DNA of 64,000 nt, taken from positions 349,739,823 to 349,803,822 of the forward strand of contig NC_058524.1 in assembly GCF_904849725.1 (NCBI RefSeq), given 5' to 3'. The notes beneath the pieces are model-generated. The model ran no database searches. It was not told the DNA's origin and worked only from the letters and a program-made list of their open reading frames with translations. Shown here piece after piece: positions 11,291 through 23,462 of the stretch. The DNA is from Hordeum vulgare subsp. vulgare (Eukaryota > Streptophyta > Magnoliopsida > Poales > Poaceae). Both the position numbers and the translations under genes were made by a program. How positions within the stretch are numbered: the stretch's first letter is position 1; the number at the start of each line of letters is the position of its first letter.

Positions 11291-13301
11291 AGATCACCAG
11301 CAAAACTTATGGCAACACAACAGCAAAAGATTACAGATTCAAGGCTTAGAAATATTTTAGTATCTCAAATCAGCACTATTTTCCACCATGTGGGCAACAA
11401 GAAAACAACACCTAAACATGGATTTCTATAGCAACCAAAAAACCAGGGGCTAGCATACATATCCAAAGGGCATATCTCAAGTTCAAAAATAATTCATATC
11501 ATGCACGGAATAAATCACACGAATTAAACAAAAGGGCAACATGGCAAAATATCATGCATGATAACTCGCACAAAAGTCAAAACTAAATGCAGAAATAAAT
11601 TTTGTGGATTTTTCTACCCCGTAAACATATATAACATATGGGGTTTGAAATAAAAATAATGTCACAACGTATATGCAAGAATATGACATAAACCCGACAT
11701 AGCAAACTATCTATGCCACCTACATGAAAACATCGAGATGACTATTTTTTCCATGCATGGAAATGCGTTGCAAACAACATGAACATTTTACATACTGCGT
11801 TTGAGCAATTCGGATGCACGCTTAAATAGCTACGATATAAAACGGTTTAATATAACAACAGACAAATCTATGCAAACAGTAGGTCAAGGTGTTTTAAATA
11901 TGCATGAGAGTTGGAAAATATTAATTTACACGAAATTCTACACGTTTTACATATAAAACTTATCTCGATCCGACGCACGGTTTAAAAGATATATGCGTTT
12001 AAAAATTCGCTAATTTTCGGAAATATTAAATTCGCAGGAATTAGATAAAAATAACCACGGTCCGAATCTAAACAGTGCAAAAGGGCGTCATATAATAAAC
12101 TGCGCACGTGCGGGGTATAGGGGCAGCTCACCTCGCGGCCTCGGGCCAGTGGGGAGCCGAGCTAGGCCGAAGGGGCTTTGGAGAGGCGCAGATGGTTGGT
12201 GGGCCTTGATGCACTTGCTGCGGGACGGCGAGGCTGGAGCAGGCCGGCTAGTGTAGGTGGCCGACTAGGCCGGGGTGAGGCCCACTCTCACCCATGCGGC
12301 AGCGGGGCTGGCTCCTCGATCTGGATCTCGACCAGATCGGATCGGGCGAGGCGGCGGCGGCGGCGAGGCATAGCGATGGCGGCCGGCGTTGGCGCTCGGG
12401 GCCAGCGAGGGGAGGCGCGGTCGAGCCATGACAAGCGCCGACGAGCGGCAAGGGCGGCGGCTGCGGCTCTGTCCGGCGATGGGCGCAGAAGGCGGCGGAA
12501 GGGCATGGAGGCTGCGGGACGAGTAGCAGCTCAGGAGGAGCTCGCAGGAGTGGGCAGGGGCGAGAAGGCGGCGACCAACGAATGTGGGCCTGGGAGGGCC
12601 AGATGCGGGCTGCGACGGGTCGGATGGGCTAGAGGAGAGAGAGGTGGGAGAGGATGTAGGCTCGCGACTAGGTTTAGGGTTGCACACGAACCGAGGAGGG
12701 GTTAGGTTGGTTGTCTACCTATATAAAACAGGGCTAGGGTTAGGGGATTTGTTCCGTTCTCGGAACGTTGGATCGCGATCCGACTTCTCCGATCAGAGGG
12801 GGTTTCCCGGGGGGTTAGTGGGATGTGTAGAGGGGTTGTGGGCTAAGAAGAGAGGGAGGTTTGCGGCCCGACACAATATTTTTAAACACCGAAAGACGTC
12901 CGATGATAAACCGATGAAGGTGCCGCTTCTGTCGACCGTTCGGGTATTAAACGAATTCCGATTGCGACGAAAATTTGCAGGCGGCCTACATATATTAAAA
13001 TAAGACCGCACTTAAAGTTTCAACCCAATACGAGAATAATTTATACACACTTTTAAAAACAATATTTAAACGATGTCGCGGTCGCGTGCGTGTGTGGTTT
13101 GTCTCAAATGGTCAACAACACAAACGGAGAGAACCGGCAACTAATAACGGATGCAAGTTTTGAAAACAGATGGCAACGGAGTGCCGATGCAATGCATATG
13201 ATGTGCATTATACGATGATGAATGTGACAAACAAAATAAATAACACGGCGACAACAGAATAAAACGAGAATCTTCTGGAACGTTGGTCTCCCGCTGTTAC
13301 A
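11291..13301 (+). repeat. Sukkula-like LTR, 3' fragment, copy B
   Basis: Collinear with 3691-5683 and ending with the same CTGTTACA terminus at 13301. It keeps the AT-rich stretch, the GC-rich block (about 12120-12720), the TATA box and the palindromic segment. The long open frames in the GC-rich block differ between copies and look fortuitous. Confidence 0.8.
12720..12727 (+). promoter_or_regulatory. TATA box of Sukkula-like LTR (copy B)
   Basis: TATATAAA in the same context as 5103-5110, with the palindrome GGATCGCGATCC conserved at 12770-12781. Confidence 0.55.
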
Positions 13302-13501
13302 CACAACCCCGTTCACGGTGAGGCAAAGACGAGCGGAGCATTCGAAAATGTATCATCAAGCACTTCAAGACCCAGACGAGCAACCCCATCGAGGAAGGAG
13401 CAACATGGGAACATGAAGACTGCCTCCGACCCAAAGTTCTGTATCTCAACGCCTAGCCTAGAAATCTCAAGGACGAGATTTTTCTTAAGGGGGTAAGGTC
13501 T
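13302..13501 (+). pseudogene. 3' end of Y chromovirus pol (copy B)
   Basis: Duplicate of 5684-5882. The chromodomain tail motif GATWEHEDCL is readable without the TGA present in copy A. It is followed by a purine run AAGGGGGTAAGG at the LTR border. It is a remnant of about 65 codons, cut off upstream by the Sukkula-like LTR. Confidence 0.65.
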
Positions 13502-16500
13502 TTCACACTCTGTGTTTTTACTCTCCTAGCTAAACTAACATAGCTCAAAAATTAGGACCAACTAATTTTTTGTGAATGCTTGTGATGCTTGATGTAATTG
13601 TTGCTTTCTTGCTAGTTTGCTTGTGCCTTCAATCACAAAACTCCCTCCTACACCCTAGACTCATCATCTTGTTTGAAACCAAGGTCAAATGAATATACCA
13701 TGTGTATAAGACCAAAATCTATTTTTACCAAATATTATTCTGACCAAAAAGAATTTATTAAATTTAAGCTTGCAAAAAACCCATGAGTTGGGATTTGTAC
13801 TACAAGTCCTCGATGTAGGGAAGATGTTTTGCCCCAAATATTTTATTTGAATCCCATTAACAATAAGACTTTCCAAAACCACAAAATTATTATTTTAAAA
13901 GTTATTTCCTATTCTACTTAAATACCTCTTTCTAAGGCCAGAAATGGTATTTTACAAAGATATATTTTTTTCTTGCTTTCAAAATATTTGATAAAATTTA
14001 GGGAAACTCAGTGGATATATATATTCCATATATAGGAGTTTCAACACATGGTCATGTTCAAAATATTGGACATAACCCTTCAAAACCCTTTTTGCAAATT
14101 TCAAGCTTTTGGAATATTTCCGAAAGAAATATTCTCAATAAATTCCAATAAAATTCTAGCATGTCACACATGCTACAAGAGATGATCTTAAAAAGTTTTA
14201 TCTCAATCCAAGTGGATTTTACTCAGCTGAATATTACAAAAACCTATCGGTCCAGATCCAAATTTGAGCAACTCTACATTGCCAAGTGTCTCCAATTGTG
14301 CTCAAATTTTGTGGATATTTTTTGATGCTCCTATGATACATCCACACCAAGTGGTGCATCAAGGAGAATATATTGACTTGACCAAAACCCCTCAAAACCT
14401 TCTTTGTTAATTTCCAGAATTGGGAAACTTTACATTGTGAAGTTTCTCCAAATGATCCCAAACTTTTTGGGCATGCTATAATAATCAAATAATGTCGCCA
14501 CACCAACTGGTGAATTTGTGGGAAGTAAATTGCATGGGTTTATCTTCAGAAAGTCATTTCTGCCTATTCCTTGGGTTTTAAAAGTCTACATTGGAAACTT
14601 TCTCCACCAAATCCCGAATTTGGTGTACAAGCTCAATTTTACCTACCATGTGAACCAGTTAAGTTTCATAGCAATTGGAATCCATTTGCTAACCCTAACA
14701 CCCATCAAACACCTTCTGCTCACTAATAAAACATGCTTCCTTGAGCCCTTCTACTAATCTCCTTTAGCCCAAATTTTTACCACAACTTCTCCTCTCCCTC
14801 TAACACCTCCAGTAACCTTGCCAATGCCTGAGGTGAATTACTGGAGAGTGACTCCCTCTCTTTACCTCTTCTTTTTACCATGGCAACCCCTCTTTTACTC
14901 TCTGCCAATAATTTTGTTCAAGCCAATGCCCCCACATCCTTCGAGAGCATCTCTTCTATGCCAATGCACTATTTCCAGCAAAGATATGGCATGCTCATGT
15001 GGGAAAATGAGCAACCCTTCTGAAACTTGATTTTGGCACAAATGTGGCCTTGAACTACAAATGCTAGTTATGCTCTTCTCCCTGAGGTGAAACCTTGTAG
15101 TCTTGTAGTCCCTCTATGCCTAGGACTACCAGAAAAGGTTTCATTTCAAAAGCCTCCGAGTAAGTACACCTTTTGCTAGCACCATTTTTGTTGTTGGAAA
15201 CTTATTTGCAGTAAAAACCTAACCAAGCCTACTCCATTCAAGCCCAAACCACATTAGTGCCCTCTGGCATGCATGCCTTGCATGCTGGGCACCTTGGCCT
15301 GGCCAAAACATGGCTCTGGACACGGTGTGGTGTGGTGACTGCTCATATGGCATGCAATAATGGTGCTCTACACCTTGTTCTCTTGCTGTAGCTTAGGTCC
15401 GCCTGTGGCAGCGTATCCCAGCGTGCCACACGACCTCCCTTTGACCGCCCGTGCCCCTCTGCGATGCTAGATAGCTTCCAATGTGGTTGAGACGCGTGTG
15501 CTGGCCATGCCAGAGCCATCCCGAAGCGGACCCAAGCTCCCACTCGTCGCCCCTCGCTAAATCCTTTCCTCTCGAGCTCCCTGACTCCCCAAGTGCACTC
15601 CTCCCACTCCCAAAAGCCCCCTACCTGAGTCATTGGAGATGGCAAGCTCGAGAGGCCCTCGCATGGCCGTCATTGCCACAGATCGGCTCAGCTCAAATTC
15701 GAGCGAGTGAGACTCCCTCTCGCCTCCTTTGCACCTCCGTCGAGACCCTGTAGACACAACATCCTCCCCCGGGAATCCAGCCATCGCCCTCCACCATGGA
15801 GCCTCGCTATCCAGCAATGGTCGAGTCTGTCGTCCAACTCTTTATTGTGCTACTGCTCCCGGCCGCCCCCGCGAACATCGAGCCCACCCCCGTGCGAGGT
15901 AGAGAGCGGGGCATCCGCCCACAATCTCGGCCCCAGTGTTTGGGTGGCCAAATGGCCGGAGCTGTGATGGCAAGTGCTCCCTCTGCCTCCTGGAGGGAGG
16001 TAGAAGAAAGGGGAGGGGAAAGAGAAGAGGCGAGGCGAGCCCCGCCTGTAGGGCGTTGGTCGTGCCACAAACAGGTGGCCCCGCCCGAATAAGTGGAGGC
16101 GCCCGTCGCGCCTCCCGCTTCCACCGTGCGAAGGCACATTCCGTGCGCCTGCGGCATGGACGCCGCCCTCCAGGCCGAGCCACTGGGTCGGCCCATCCCT
16201 ATCCAGCGCCCGTGTGCACGAGGATGCCCGTGGAATAACCTTCTTCTTTCCTTTTACTTTTTATCATAACGAATTCATATGGGCTCCAAAATATATGATT
16301 CAAGTTTCCACAGACTACTAAAATCATAATCTATCCAAATATGTGCTTTGCAAATTTTTCCAGAGAAACTTTGTGTAGTATATTTGTTCAAATTCAAATT
16401 TGGGTATTTCAAACCCCACCTTGCAAAATTGCAACAGAGCTCAAATCAACTCCAAATGGAGTGATTCCAATTTCTAGGTGCCGTAAATATCATGCTCTAA

Positions 16501-18359
16501 TTTTCTAGCCTTAGTCAACATTTTTCTGTGCCATATTTGTGTTGCATCAATTAAATAGCACCTATTTCTATTTATTCCATGTTAGAAAATCCATATGAAA
16601 ATCATACCAACTACAAATCCATTGAAACCACTTCCTAAATATTTCTAAAATCATGCCCTATTAAATGAGTGCCCCCACTGATTTTTAGCACATTAATTTC
16701 TATAGAATTTTTATAGGATCACCAATTCCTTCGTTTCCACCATTCAAAAATCTTTGGGGATCCAACTCCCTTAGTACAACTTGAGGCATTTTTCTTATGA
16801 CCAGAGATGTCCAAGAGTAATAGAACTCCTATTTATAGAGGACTTTGAATTTATCCTTGTTATGTGGCTTATCATTGTCGTTTCCGATGATAGTTGGCGA
16901 ACTAAGTGGAGTACACTGAGTTGGGTTGGAAAACTTTGAAGACCTCAAAGACTTAATTGAGCAAGGAAAGTAGCCCTTTGACCATGCATAAGAAACTTTT
17001 ACTTGCATTTAATATGATGACTTACTTATGCATATGTACGTGTTAGATTGGAGACCCCCTTTTGTTGGGTTGTCCCTGAAGAACACCTTGTCGGGTGCCA
17101 CTAATGCCTGAGGGTAATGGTGTTGAAATGGTTGACCACTTGAGAAAGAAGTGGTCTACCGAGAAAGATTTTGTGTGTGTGGTTCCGAAAGCGGGATTGG
17201 ATTTAAGATTTGTCGATCGTCCCAACCTCACATGTGTGACCACGATAACCAAATATGGGAACGGGGCCTTGTTGATTACTTTGGTTGATGCCAGTAGAGA
17301 GCCCGCATTACTAGTGACGGGAGTGAAGTGGTCACTCCCGGGACGAGGTCGTGCCAGGTAGGACGACTATACTATTTTTACAAGTTCTGGACACACTATT
17401 GCTCCGTGCGTGGATGATACGATCAAGAGAGAGGCTCGTAGGATGTACGCATGTGTGATGTGTACCAAATGAGTGGACTCTTTGTTTAGTGTCACCATGG
17501 GAAAGGCATTATTCGGGTGCTTACCTCGGGTATGCTAAATACCGTGAGTCGTGGATGACATGGAAGTACACCGAGTCTTGTGGGTACAGTGCACAACCTT
17601 TGCAGAGTGTAAAACTATTCGAATAGTCATGTCCACTGTCAAGGACAGTTGAGTGGTGCCAGTTAAACTGGATCTAGTGATTTCTGCATAAACCAAGTGT
17701 GAGTGTGTGTGGGTAATATGAGGAAAATATGGAGACATTCGAAAGATGATGTTGCAGCTATGTCAGGTTACTTGGCATGATGGGTGAACATGGGATGTTC
17801 AACCCTCAGTTAATATTGATATTTGTAACATGTTCAGTGGGTTACCGCGATGCCTTGTGGTGTTTGTCGCCCAAGAACTTGATCATGTTGTTGCACTAGG
17901 AAAATCAGCTTTCCGCAAAAATCAGCATATTGGTGTTATGTCATACTTCATATAGCCTTGTTCTGTATCATGGGTTGCTTGCGAGCACATTCAAAGTACT
18001 CATTTGCTTGCCACTGGTTATTTAGTTGACCAGGTAAGGGAGAACAGGAGATGGTGAAGAGTACCTCGGTGATGTTCCTGTGAGCTAGGACGCTTCCCAG
18101 TCAGAATGCTTGTAGGTTAAGGCTGATGGCATGGCTTCATGCTTTCAAGCAAGATTTCCGCTATTAGTTGAGTTTGGTGTGTTGGACTTCAAGGCCCTAC
18201 CTATGTAAGACTTTACTTTGGTGGTACTTATTTGTATCAGATGGTATGTATGGATGTAAGACTCTTGTTATTCAGTTTTGTGTGTTCAATAAGCATTGAT
18301 CTCTGGGATCACTCTATACGTACATACGGCGTTCTCGACCTACAAGTCGGGGTCCCACA
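13502..18359 (+). repeat. Long LTR of chromovirus Y, copy B (complete to 3' terminus)
   Basis: About 4.86 kb long, starting near TTCACACTCTG and ending GGGGTCCCACA at 18349-18359. Compared with copy A it has a purine-rich insertion of about 48 bp near 15990-16040 and a deletion of about 150 bp at 17090. A TATA-like CTATTTATAG lies near 16829. The same LTR family occurs in reverse at 59723-61810, where the terminus is TGTGGGGACC. Position 18360 starts unrelated, inverted LTR sequence. Confidence 0.75.
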
Positions 18360-19236
18360 GTGAACCAACGTGAGTAAACCAACTCCCACAAATGCACTGT
18401 GGCACCCTTATTTGCGGGCTGAGTCACTCTTGCAAAGTTTGAGAGCAATAGGGCAAACTTGGCAATGTAGAGTTGTTCAAACTTTGTTGTGGACAGGAAG
18501 GGATTTGGGTTTATTGGGTGAACCAAATCAACTTAGATGTGAATGAAACTTTGCGGGGTCACCTCATATAACATGTGGGACATGCTAGAATTTTCCTTGG
18601 ATTTATTGAGAATATTTCCTTTGGTAATATTTCAAAAGATTAGAATAGGCGGAAAAGGTTTTGAGGGGTTTTGCCCAATATTTTGAACATGACCATGTGT
18701 TGAAAGTCACATATATGGAAAAATATATGTCCTCGGAGTTTCCCTAAATTTTAACGAATATTTTTAAGGTATGAAAATATTTTTTCCCTATGAAATACCA
18801 TTTCTGGCCTCCAAAAAGGGTGTCTAAATAAAATAGCAAATTAACTTTTAAAATAATTGTTTTGTGGTTTTGGTAAGTTATTTTAATAATATAATTCAAG
18901 AAAAACCTTTGGGGTAAAACATACCTCCTAAATTAAAGACTTGTAATGCAAATCCCAATTCAGGGGTTTGAAGCTTTAAATAAATTCCTTTTGTTGAAAT
19001 AATATTTTATTAAAAATATTTTCTGGTACTATACACATGGCATGATCATTGGGCAAGGGTTTGGGGCCAAGGAGAGGAGTTTTTAGAGAGAAGGTAGTTT
19101 GGGTGAAATAAAACACAATCAAGTACGCAAGAAAGATACAATCAAATCAGTCCTCACAAGCTCTCAAAAAGTTTTAATTGGTTCCAAATTTGGTAAAACA
19201 TAATGTGGCAAAGTGGTACATACACACGGTGTGATA
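18360..19236 (-). repeat. 3' LTR fragment of chromovirus Z (first ~880 bp of LTR)
   Basis: Read on the minus strand, this begins right after the polypurine tract of Z (AAGGGGGGTAGG, 19239-19250) with CTATCACACCG. It continues with sequence related to the first kilobase of the Y LTR: the ACTCTACATTGCCAAG block is near 18470 here and near 7250 in copy A. It stops at 18360 against the end of the Y LTR, which probably inserted into or recombined with it. Confidence 0.7.
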
Positions 19237-19279
19237 GACCTACCCCCCTTAAAAGAAACTCGTCCACAAAATTCCTAGG

Positions 19280-20507
19280 CTAAGCGCTAAAAAGATAAGG
19301 GAACTCGGATTTGTCGTATTCTTCACGCTCCCATGTTGCTTCTACTTCAGTGTGGTTGCGCCATTGGACCTTGAAGTACTTGATGTTGTAGCTTTGAGTG
19401 CGACATTCGGCTTCCTCCAGGGTGCGGATCAGTCTCTCGCGATAAGTGAGGTCTGGGTGAAGGTCGATGGTGTGATGATCAATGTGCTTGTAGAGGTCCG
19501 GACGGTTGCGAATTTGGAGGCACTTCTGGAGTTGTGACACATGGAAAACGTTGTTCACACCCGAAAGCTCGGAAGGTAGCTCCAGCTGATAAGCAACTTC
19601 TCCTTGCCTTGTGATGATCTTGAAGGGGCCAATGCATCTTGGTGCGAGCTTGCCCATTACGTGGAATCGCTTCATTCCCTTGAGAGGCATGACGCGATAG
19701 TATACGTAGTCTCCAGTGTTGAGTTCCACATCACAATGGTGTGAGTTGGCATAGCCCTTTTGTCGATACTTGGCGGTTTCCAGATGTTCCTTGACAAGTT
19801 GCACTTGCTCTTCGGCTTCAGGAAGGATGCCGGCCCAAAGTTCAGTCCTTCTCCGGTCTTTGACCAAATGAGGGGAGTGCGGCACTTGCATCCATACAAC
19901 ACCTCAAATGGTGCCATCTTAAGGTTGGACTGGTAATTGTTGTTGTAGGAGGACTTGGTGAAGGGCAAACAATACTCCCATTTGGCCCCATATGCCCAAA
20001 CACAAAGAACGGAGCATATCTTTGAGTACCTAATTTACTCGTTCCGTTTGTTTGTCGGTTTGAGGGTGAAAGGCAGTGCTGAAGCAGAGCTTGGTTCCCA
20101 TGTCTTCTTGAAACTTCTTCCAAAATCTTGAGGTGAACTGTGTGCCTCGGTCGTACACGATCTCTTTTGGAACTCCATGAAGGCTCACAATGCGGTTGAT
20201 GTAGAGGTTGGCTAGCTGGCTACCATCATAGGTGGTATGGATGAAAATGAAGTGGGCCACCTTGGTGAGGTTATCGACAATGACCGAAATGGAGTCATGT
20301 GCCTTGCTTGATCTGGGCAGACCAGTGATGAAGTCCATCCCAACCCTCTCCCACTTCCAGTGTGGCACTTTGAGAGGAGTGAACCAGCCCAGCGGGTCGT
20401 TGGTGCTCATCCTTGAGCCTGTGGAATATATCACAATTAGCGACATACGAAGCTATTTCCCTGTTCATGCCATGCCACCATAACCTTGCCTTGAGGTCTT
20501 GGTACAT
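19280..20507 (-). pseudogene. Integrase and chromodomain of chromovirus Z
   Basis: Reading leftward, 20507-20295 holds the integrase N-terminal zinc-finger region (MYQDLKARLWWHGMNREIA). 20446-20030 holds the catalytic core, with the aspartates in MDFITGLP and YDRGTQFTS and the glutamate in QTERVN. 19891-19280 holds the C-terminal part (GPFKII, NVFHVSQL) ending in a chromodomain-type tail (ATWEREEYDK, then FPYLF and stop). The frames are not continuous, so frameshifts have broken it. In chromoviruses the chromodomain directs integration toward particular chromatin marks. With the iMet primer site at 59707-59718, this points to the Tekay/Del lineage. Confidence 0.85.
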
Positions 20508-20699
20508 CTTGGTTCCTCAAGGGTGAATAGAATATGGATTGTTGTGTGCTTCATGCAAGATCAGGTTCTTGAGGTCAGCTTTGTTGGGTACGCAAATGCG
20601 GCTCCCAAATGACACGACTCCTTGTTCCTCCATGGATAATCCTGGGGCCTTGCGATCCTTGATTTTCTTCTTGATACCTTCGATGCTCGTGTGTCCCTT

Positions 20700-22030
20700 C
20701 TAGGCATCCTTAATATTGTCCGTCAGTGTAGGCTTCACTTCGAGGGTGGCCAGGAATCTTGGTGCAACTAGCTCCAGCCCAAAGCTCTCAAGTTCTCCAT
20801 ATAATGCGGGTAGCCTTTCCTTCATCATAACATTCAAGTTGCAAGCCTTTCTGCTCAAGGAATCCTCTACTACATTGGACTTTCTAGGGAGGTATTGAAT
20901 ACTTAGGTCAGAATCTCTAATCAATTCCAACCAGCTCCGTTGCCTCATATTCAATTCCTTTTGAGTGAAAATATACTTCAAACTCTTATGGTCGGTGTAT
21001 ATCTCACATCGCTTCCCCAAAAGGTAATGTCACCATGTTTACAAGGCATGAACCACTGCCGCCAACTCAAGGTTGTGAGTGGCGTAGTTCTCCTCATGGG
21101 ACGCAGTTGTCGGGACAAATATGCCACGACCCTGCCTTCTTGCATCAGGATGCCACCGAGCCCGATCCTTGATGCATCACAATATATCACAAACTCCTTG
21201 GGGTTGTCGTCAATCTTTTCTTGAGCTCATGGAAGCATTCTTCGCACTTCGGCATCCACTCGAACTTTCTGTCCTTCTTCAAGAGTTGAGTCATGGGTCA
21301 GGCGATGCTAGAGAATCCTTCAATGAACTTTGTGTAGTATCCCGCAAGCCCGAGCAAGCCTCTAACTTCCTTCACATTTGTTGGTGATCTCCACTTCGTC
21401 ACCAATGTAATATTGGTGGGATCGACTGCCAACCCATCTTCCATCATTACATGACCCAAGAATCCAACTTCATGCAGCCAAAACTCGCATTTGCTGAACT
21501 TGGCATCAAGTTGGTGCTCTCGAAGTTTATAACACCATCCTCAAGTGTTGCTCATGCTCTTCTTCAGACTTGGAGAAGATGAGTATGTCGTCGACGAAGA
21601 CGACGACAAACTTGTCTAGATACTTCATGAAGACTTTGTTCATGAGGTACATGAAGTAGGCTGGGGCATTGGTTAACACAAATGATATGACCGTGCACTC
21701 GTACATACCATATCTGGTTACAAATGTCATCTTCGGAATATCTTCGTGTCGGATATTTAGTTGGTAGTACCCAGACCTAAGGTTGATCTTGGAGAACACT
21801 TTGGCACCATTCAACTAATCAAACAGTTCTTCGATCTTGGGGAGTGAATACTTGTTATTTATCGTGACTTTGTTAAAGAAACGGTAGTCAGCACACAGTC
21901 TGATAGTTCCGTCCTTCTTGGACACGAATAAAACACGTGATCCCCAAGGAGAGGCACTAGGGCGAATAAACCCTTTCCTGAGTTGCTCGGTCGGTTGTTT
22001 CTTCAACTCTACCAATTCCTCAGACCCCAT
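20700..22030 (-). pseudogene. Reverse transcriptase and RNase H of chromovirus Z
   Basis: The reverse transcriptase runs from 22030 leftward: the fingers motif [15 protein letters not shown], the palm motif LRSGYYQL, and the catalytic [10 protein letters not shown] in the frame ending at 21527. An in-frame TAG near 21815 separates the first two. RNase H follows in two frames: YCDASRIGLGG (21190-20978), then [14 protein letters not shown] (21020-20700), with a frameshift between. The catalytic residues are present, but the gene is interrupted several times and is dead. Confidence 0.85.
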
Positions 22031-22305
22031 TCTATAGGGCTTCTTATGGATGGGTCTTCATCAGGGCATTAGTTCAATAATGAACTAGATGTATCGGTCG
22101 GGAGGCATCCCGGGTAGTTTGTTGGGAATACATCTGGATACTCACATACCATTGGCACTTGGTCCAACTCAATTCTCGAAAGGCAGTTAAACTGAGGGGT
22201 TTTAGTGGAAGCGGGTTTTGGAACATACTTGACCTCGACTCCTTGGTCACTGGTCATAGTAATAGTCCTCTTGGCATAGGCCAACATGCTTTGGTGCTTG
22301 GCTAA

Positions 22306-22842
22306 CTAGTCCATACCAAGGTTCACATCCAAGCCTTGTGACTTAAGGACGATGAGAATGGCTACAAAGTCTACCCCGTTCATGTTGATCCCAACTCCTC
22401 TATACCCCATATTGGTCCTCAATAGTGCACTCGAGGTTTGTACTGACATATGGCCATTTAGGAATGTAGGCTTCAAGCTACTATCCATTGCAAACTTTTG
22501 GGTTTAAAAGGAATGCGAAGCACCACAATCAAACAGTATTGTTGCTGGAGTTGAGTTGACAAGAAACATACCCCGTATACAATCCGGATCCTCCTGGGCT
22601 TCCTCTGTATTGACGTGATTCACATGACCCTTGTCGTTGTAGGGCGGGTTGCGGGGAGCTTGGTTCCTGCTTGGTGCTCCACGACCTTGTACTTGATTTG
22701 TCGCATTGGGGCGCGGCGCATCGAGCTTCTTGTTGGGGCACTTCTTCGAGATGTGTCCACGTTGAGGACACCCAAAGCAGGTCACCAGCCCGAAGTTGTT
22801 TGTCTTGCCGCCATTGTTGTTGCTGGGAGGATTGTATGCCAC
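22306..22842 (-). pseudogene. Gag zinc knuckle and protease of chromovirus Z
   Basis: The frame from 22842 leftward contains the nucleocapsid knuckle CFGCPQRGHISKKC, a complete C-x2-C-x4-H-x4-C. It then contains the aspartic protease start ILFDCGASHSF with D-C-G-A-S, and stops at 22504. The next frame (22488-22306) carries the end of the protease domain (LDVNLGMD), so a stop lies inside the protease. Confidence 0.8.
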
Positions 22843-23462
22843 CTTTGAGTTGGCATACGGCTGAGGCTGGTAGCTCGGTCGAGTAGCAGGAGCCCTGGGG
22901 TGTTGAGGCTGATGGCTTGGGCTAGCCGGGGCCGATTTCCACGGGCGAGTCTTCTAGTTGCTGGAACCACCGATGTTAACCAACTTGCGCTTGCGCATGT
23001 CTTCCATAGCAGGACACTTATCTTCAAGGATGAGGGCATTATTCACCAGATCGCAGAAGGTTCGGCAGTCAGAGACAACAAGTTGGTAATGCAGCGACTG
23101 CTGAAGCCCTTCCATGAAGCGCTCTATGTTGGCGGGCTCAGTGCTGACATCATCAGGTGCATACCTCGATAAAAGGTTGAACTTCTATAGGTACTCCTTA
23201 ACTGAGCCACTTCCTTGCTTCAGCGCACGAAACTCCTGCTTCTAGATAGCCATCATCCCAGAGGGAATGTGGGCAGTACGGAATCCTTCCTTAAACTCAG
23301 CCCAGGTGACAATATGCTCGCCTTGCATGACCTTGAATCCGTCCCACCAAGCTCTAGTGCTACCTCCGAGACAGTGATAGGCATAAAGAACCATCTCACA
23401 GTCCTCATTGTAGTTGACCAGTGCAAGGAGGTCCTCGATGGTGTGGATCCAGTCATCGGCAT
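22843..23462 (-). pseudogene. Gag (capsid region) of chromovirus Z, cut by insertion of H
   Basis: The frame at 23484-23242 includes a retrotransposon gag pattern (NADDWIHTIEDLL, TRAWWDGFK, WAEFKEGFR). The real Z sequence ends at 23462, where the TGATAC start of the H LTR begins. The remaining gag and the 5' end of Z are expected on the far side of H, and part of them is found at 59295-59722. Several frameshifts are present. Confidence 0.7.

Larger units (their letters stand above)
11291..18151 (+). repeat. Tandem segmental duplication, unit B
   Basis: This is the second copy of the block at 3691-11290, joined head to tail. At the junction, 11291-11294 reads AGAT. The same AGAT occurs where unit A starts in the Sukkula LTR (3691) and where unit B leaves homology in the Y LTR (18152). 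That is 4 bp of microhomology. Unit B continues past 18151 into the true LTR end at 18359, which unit A lacks. Confidence 0.85.
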
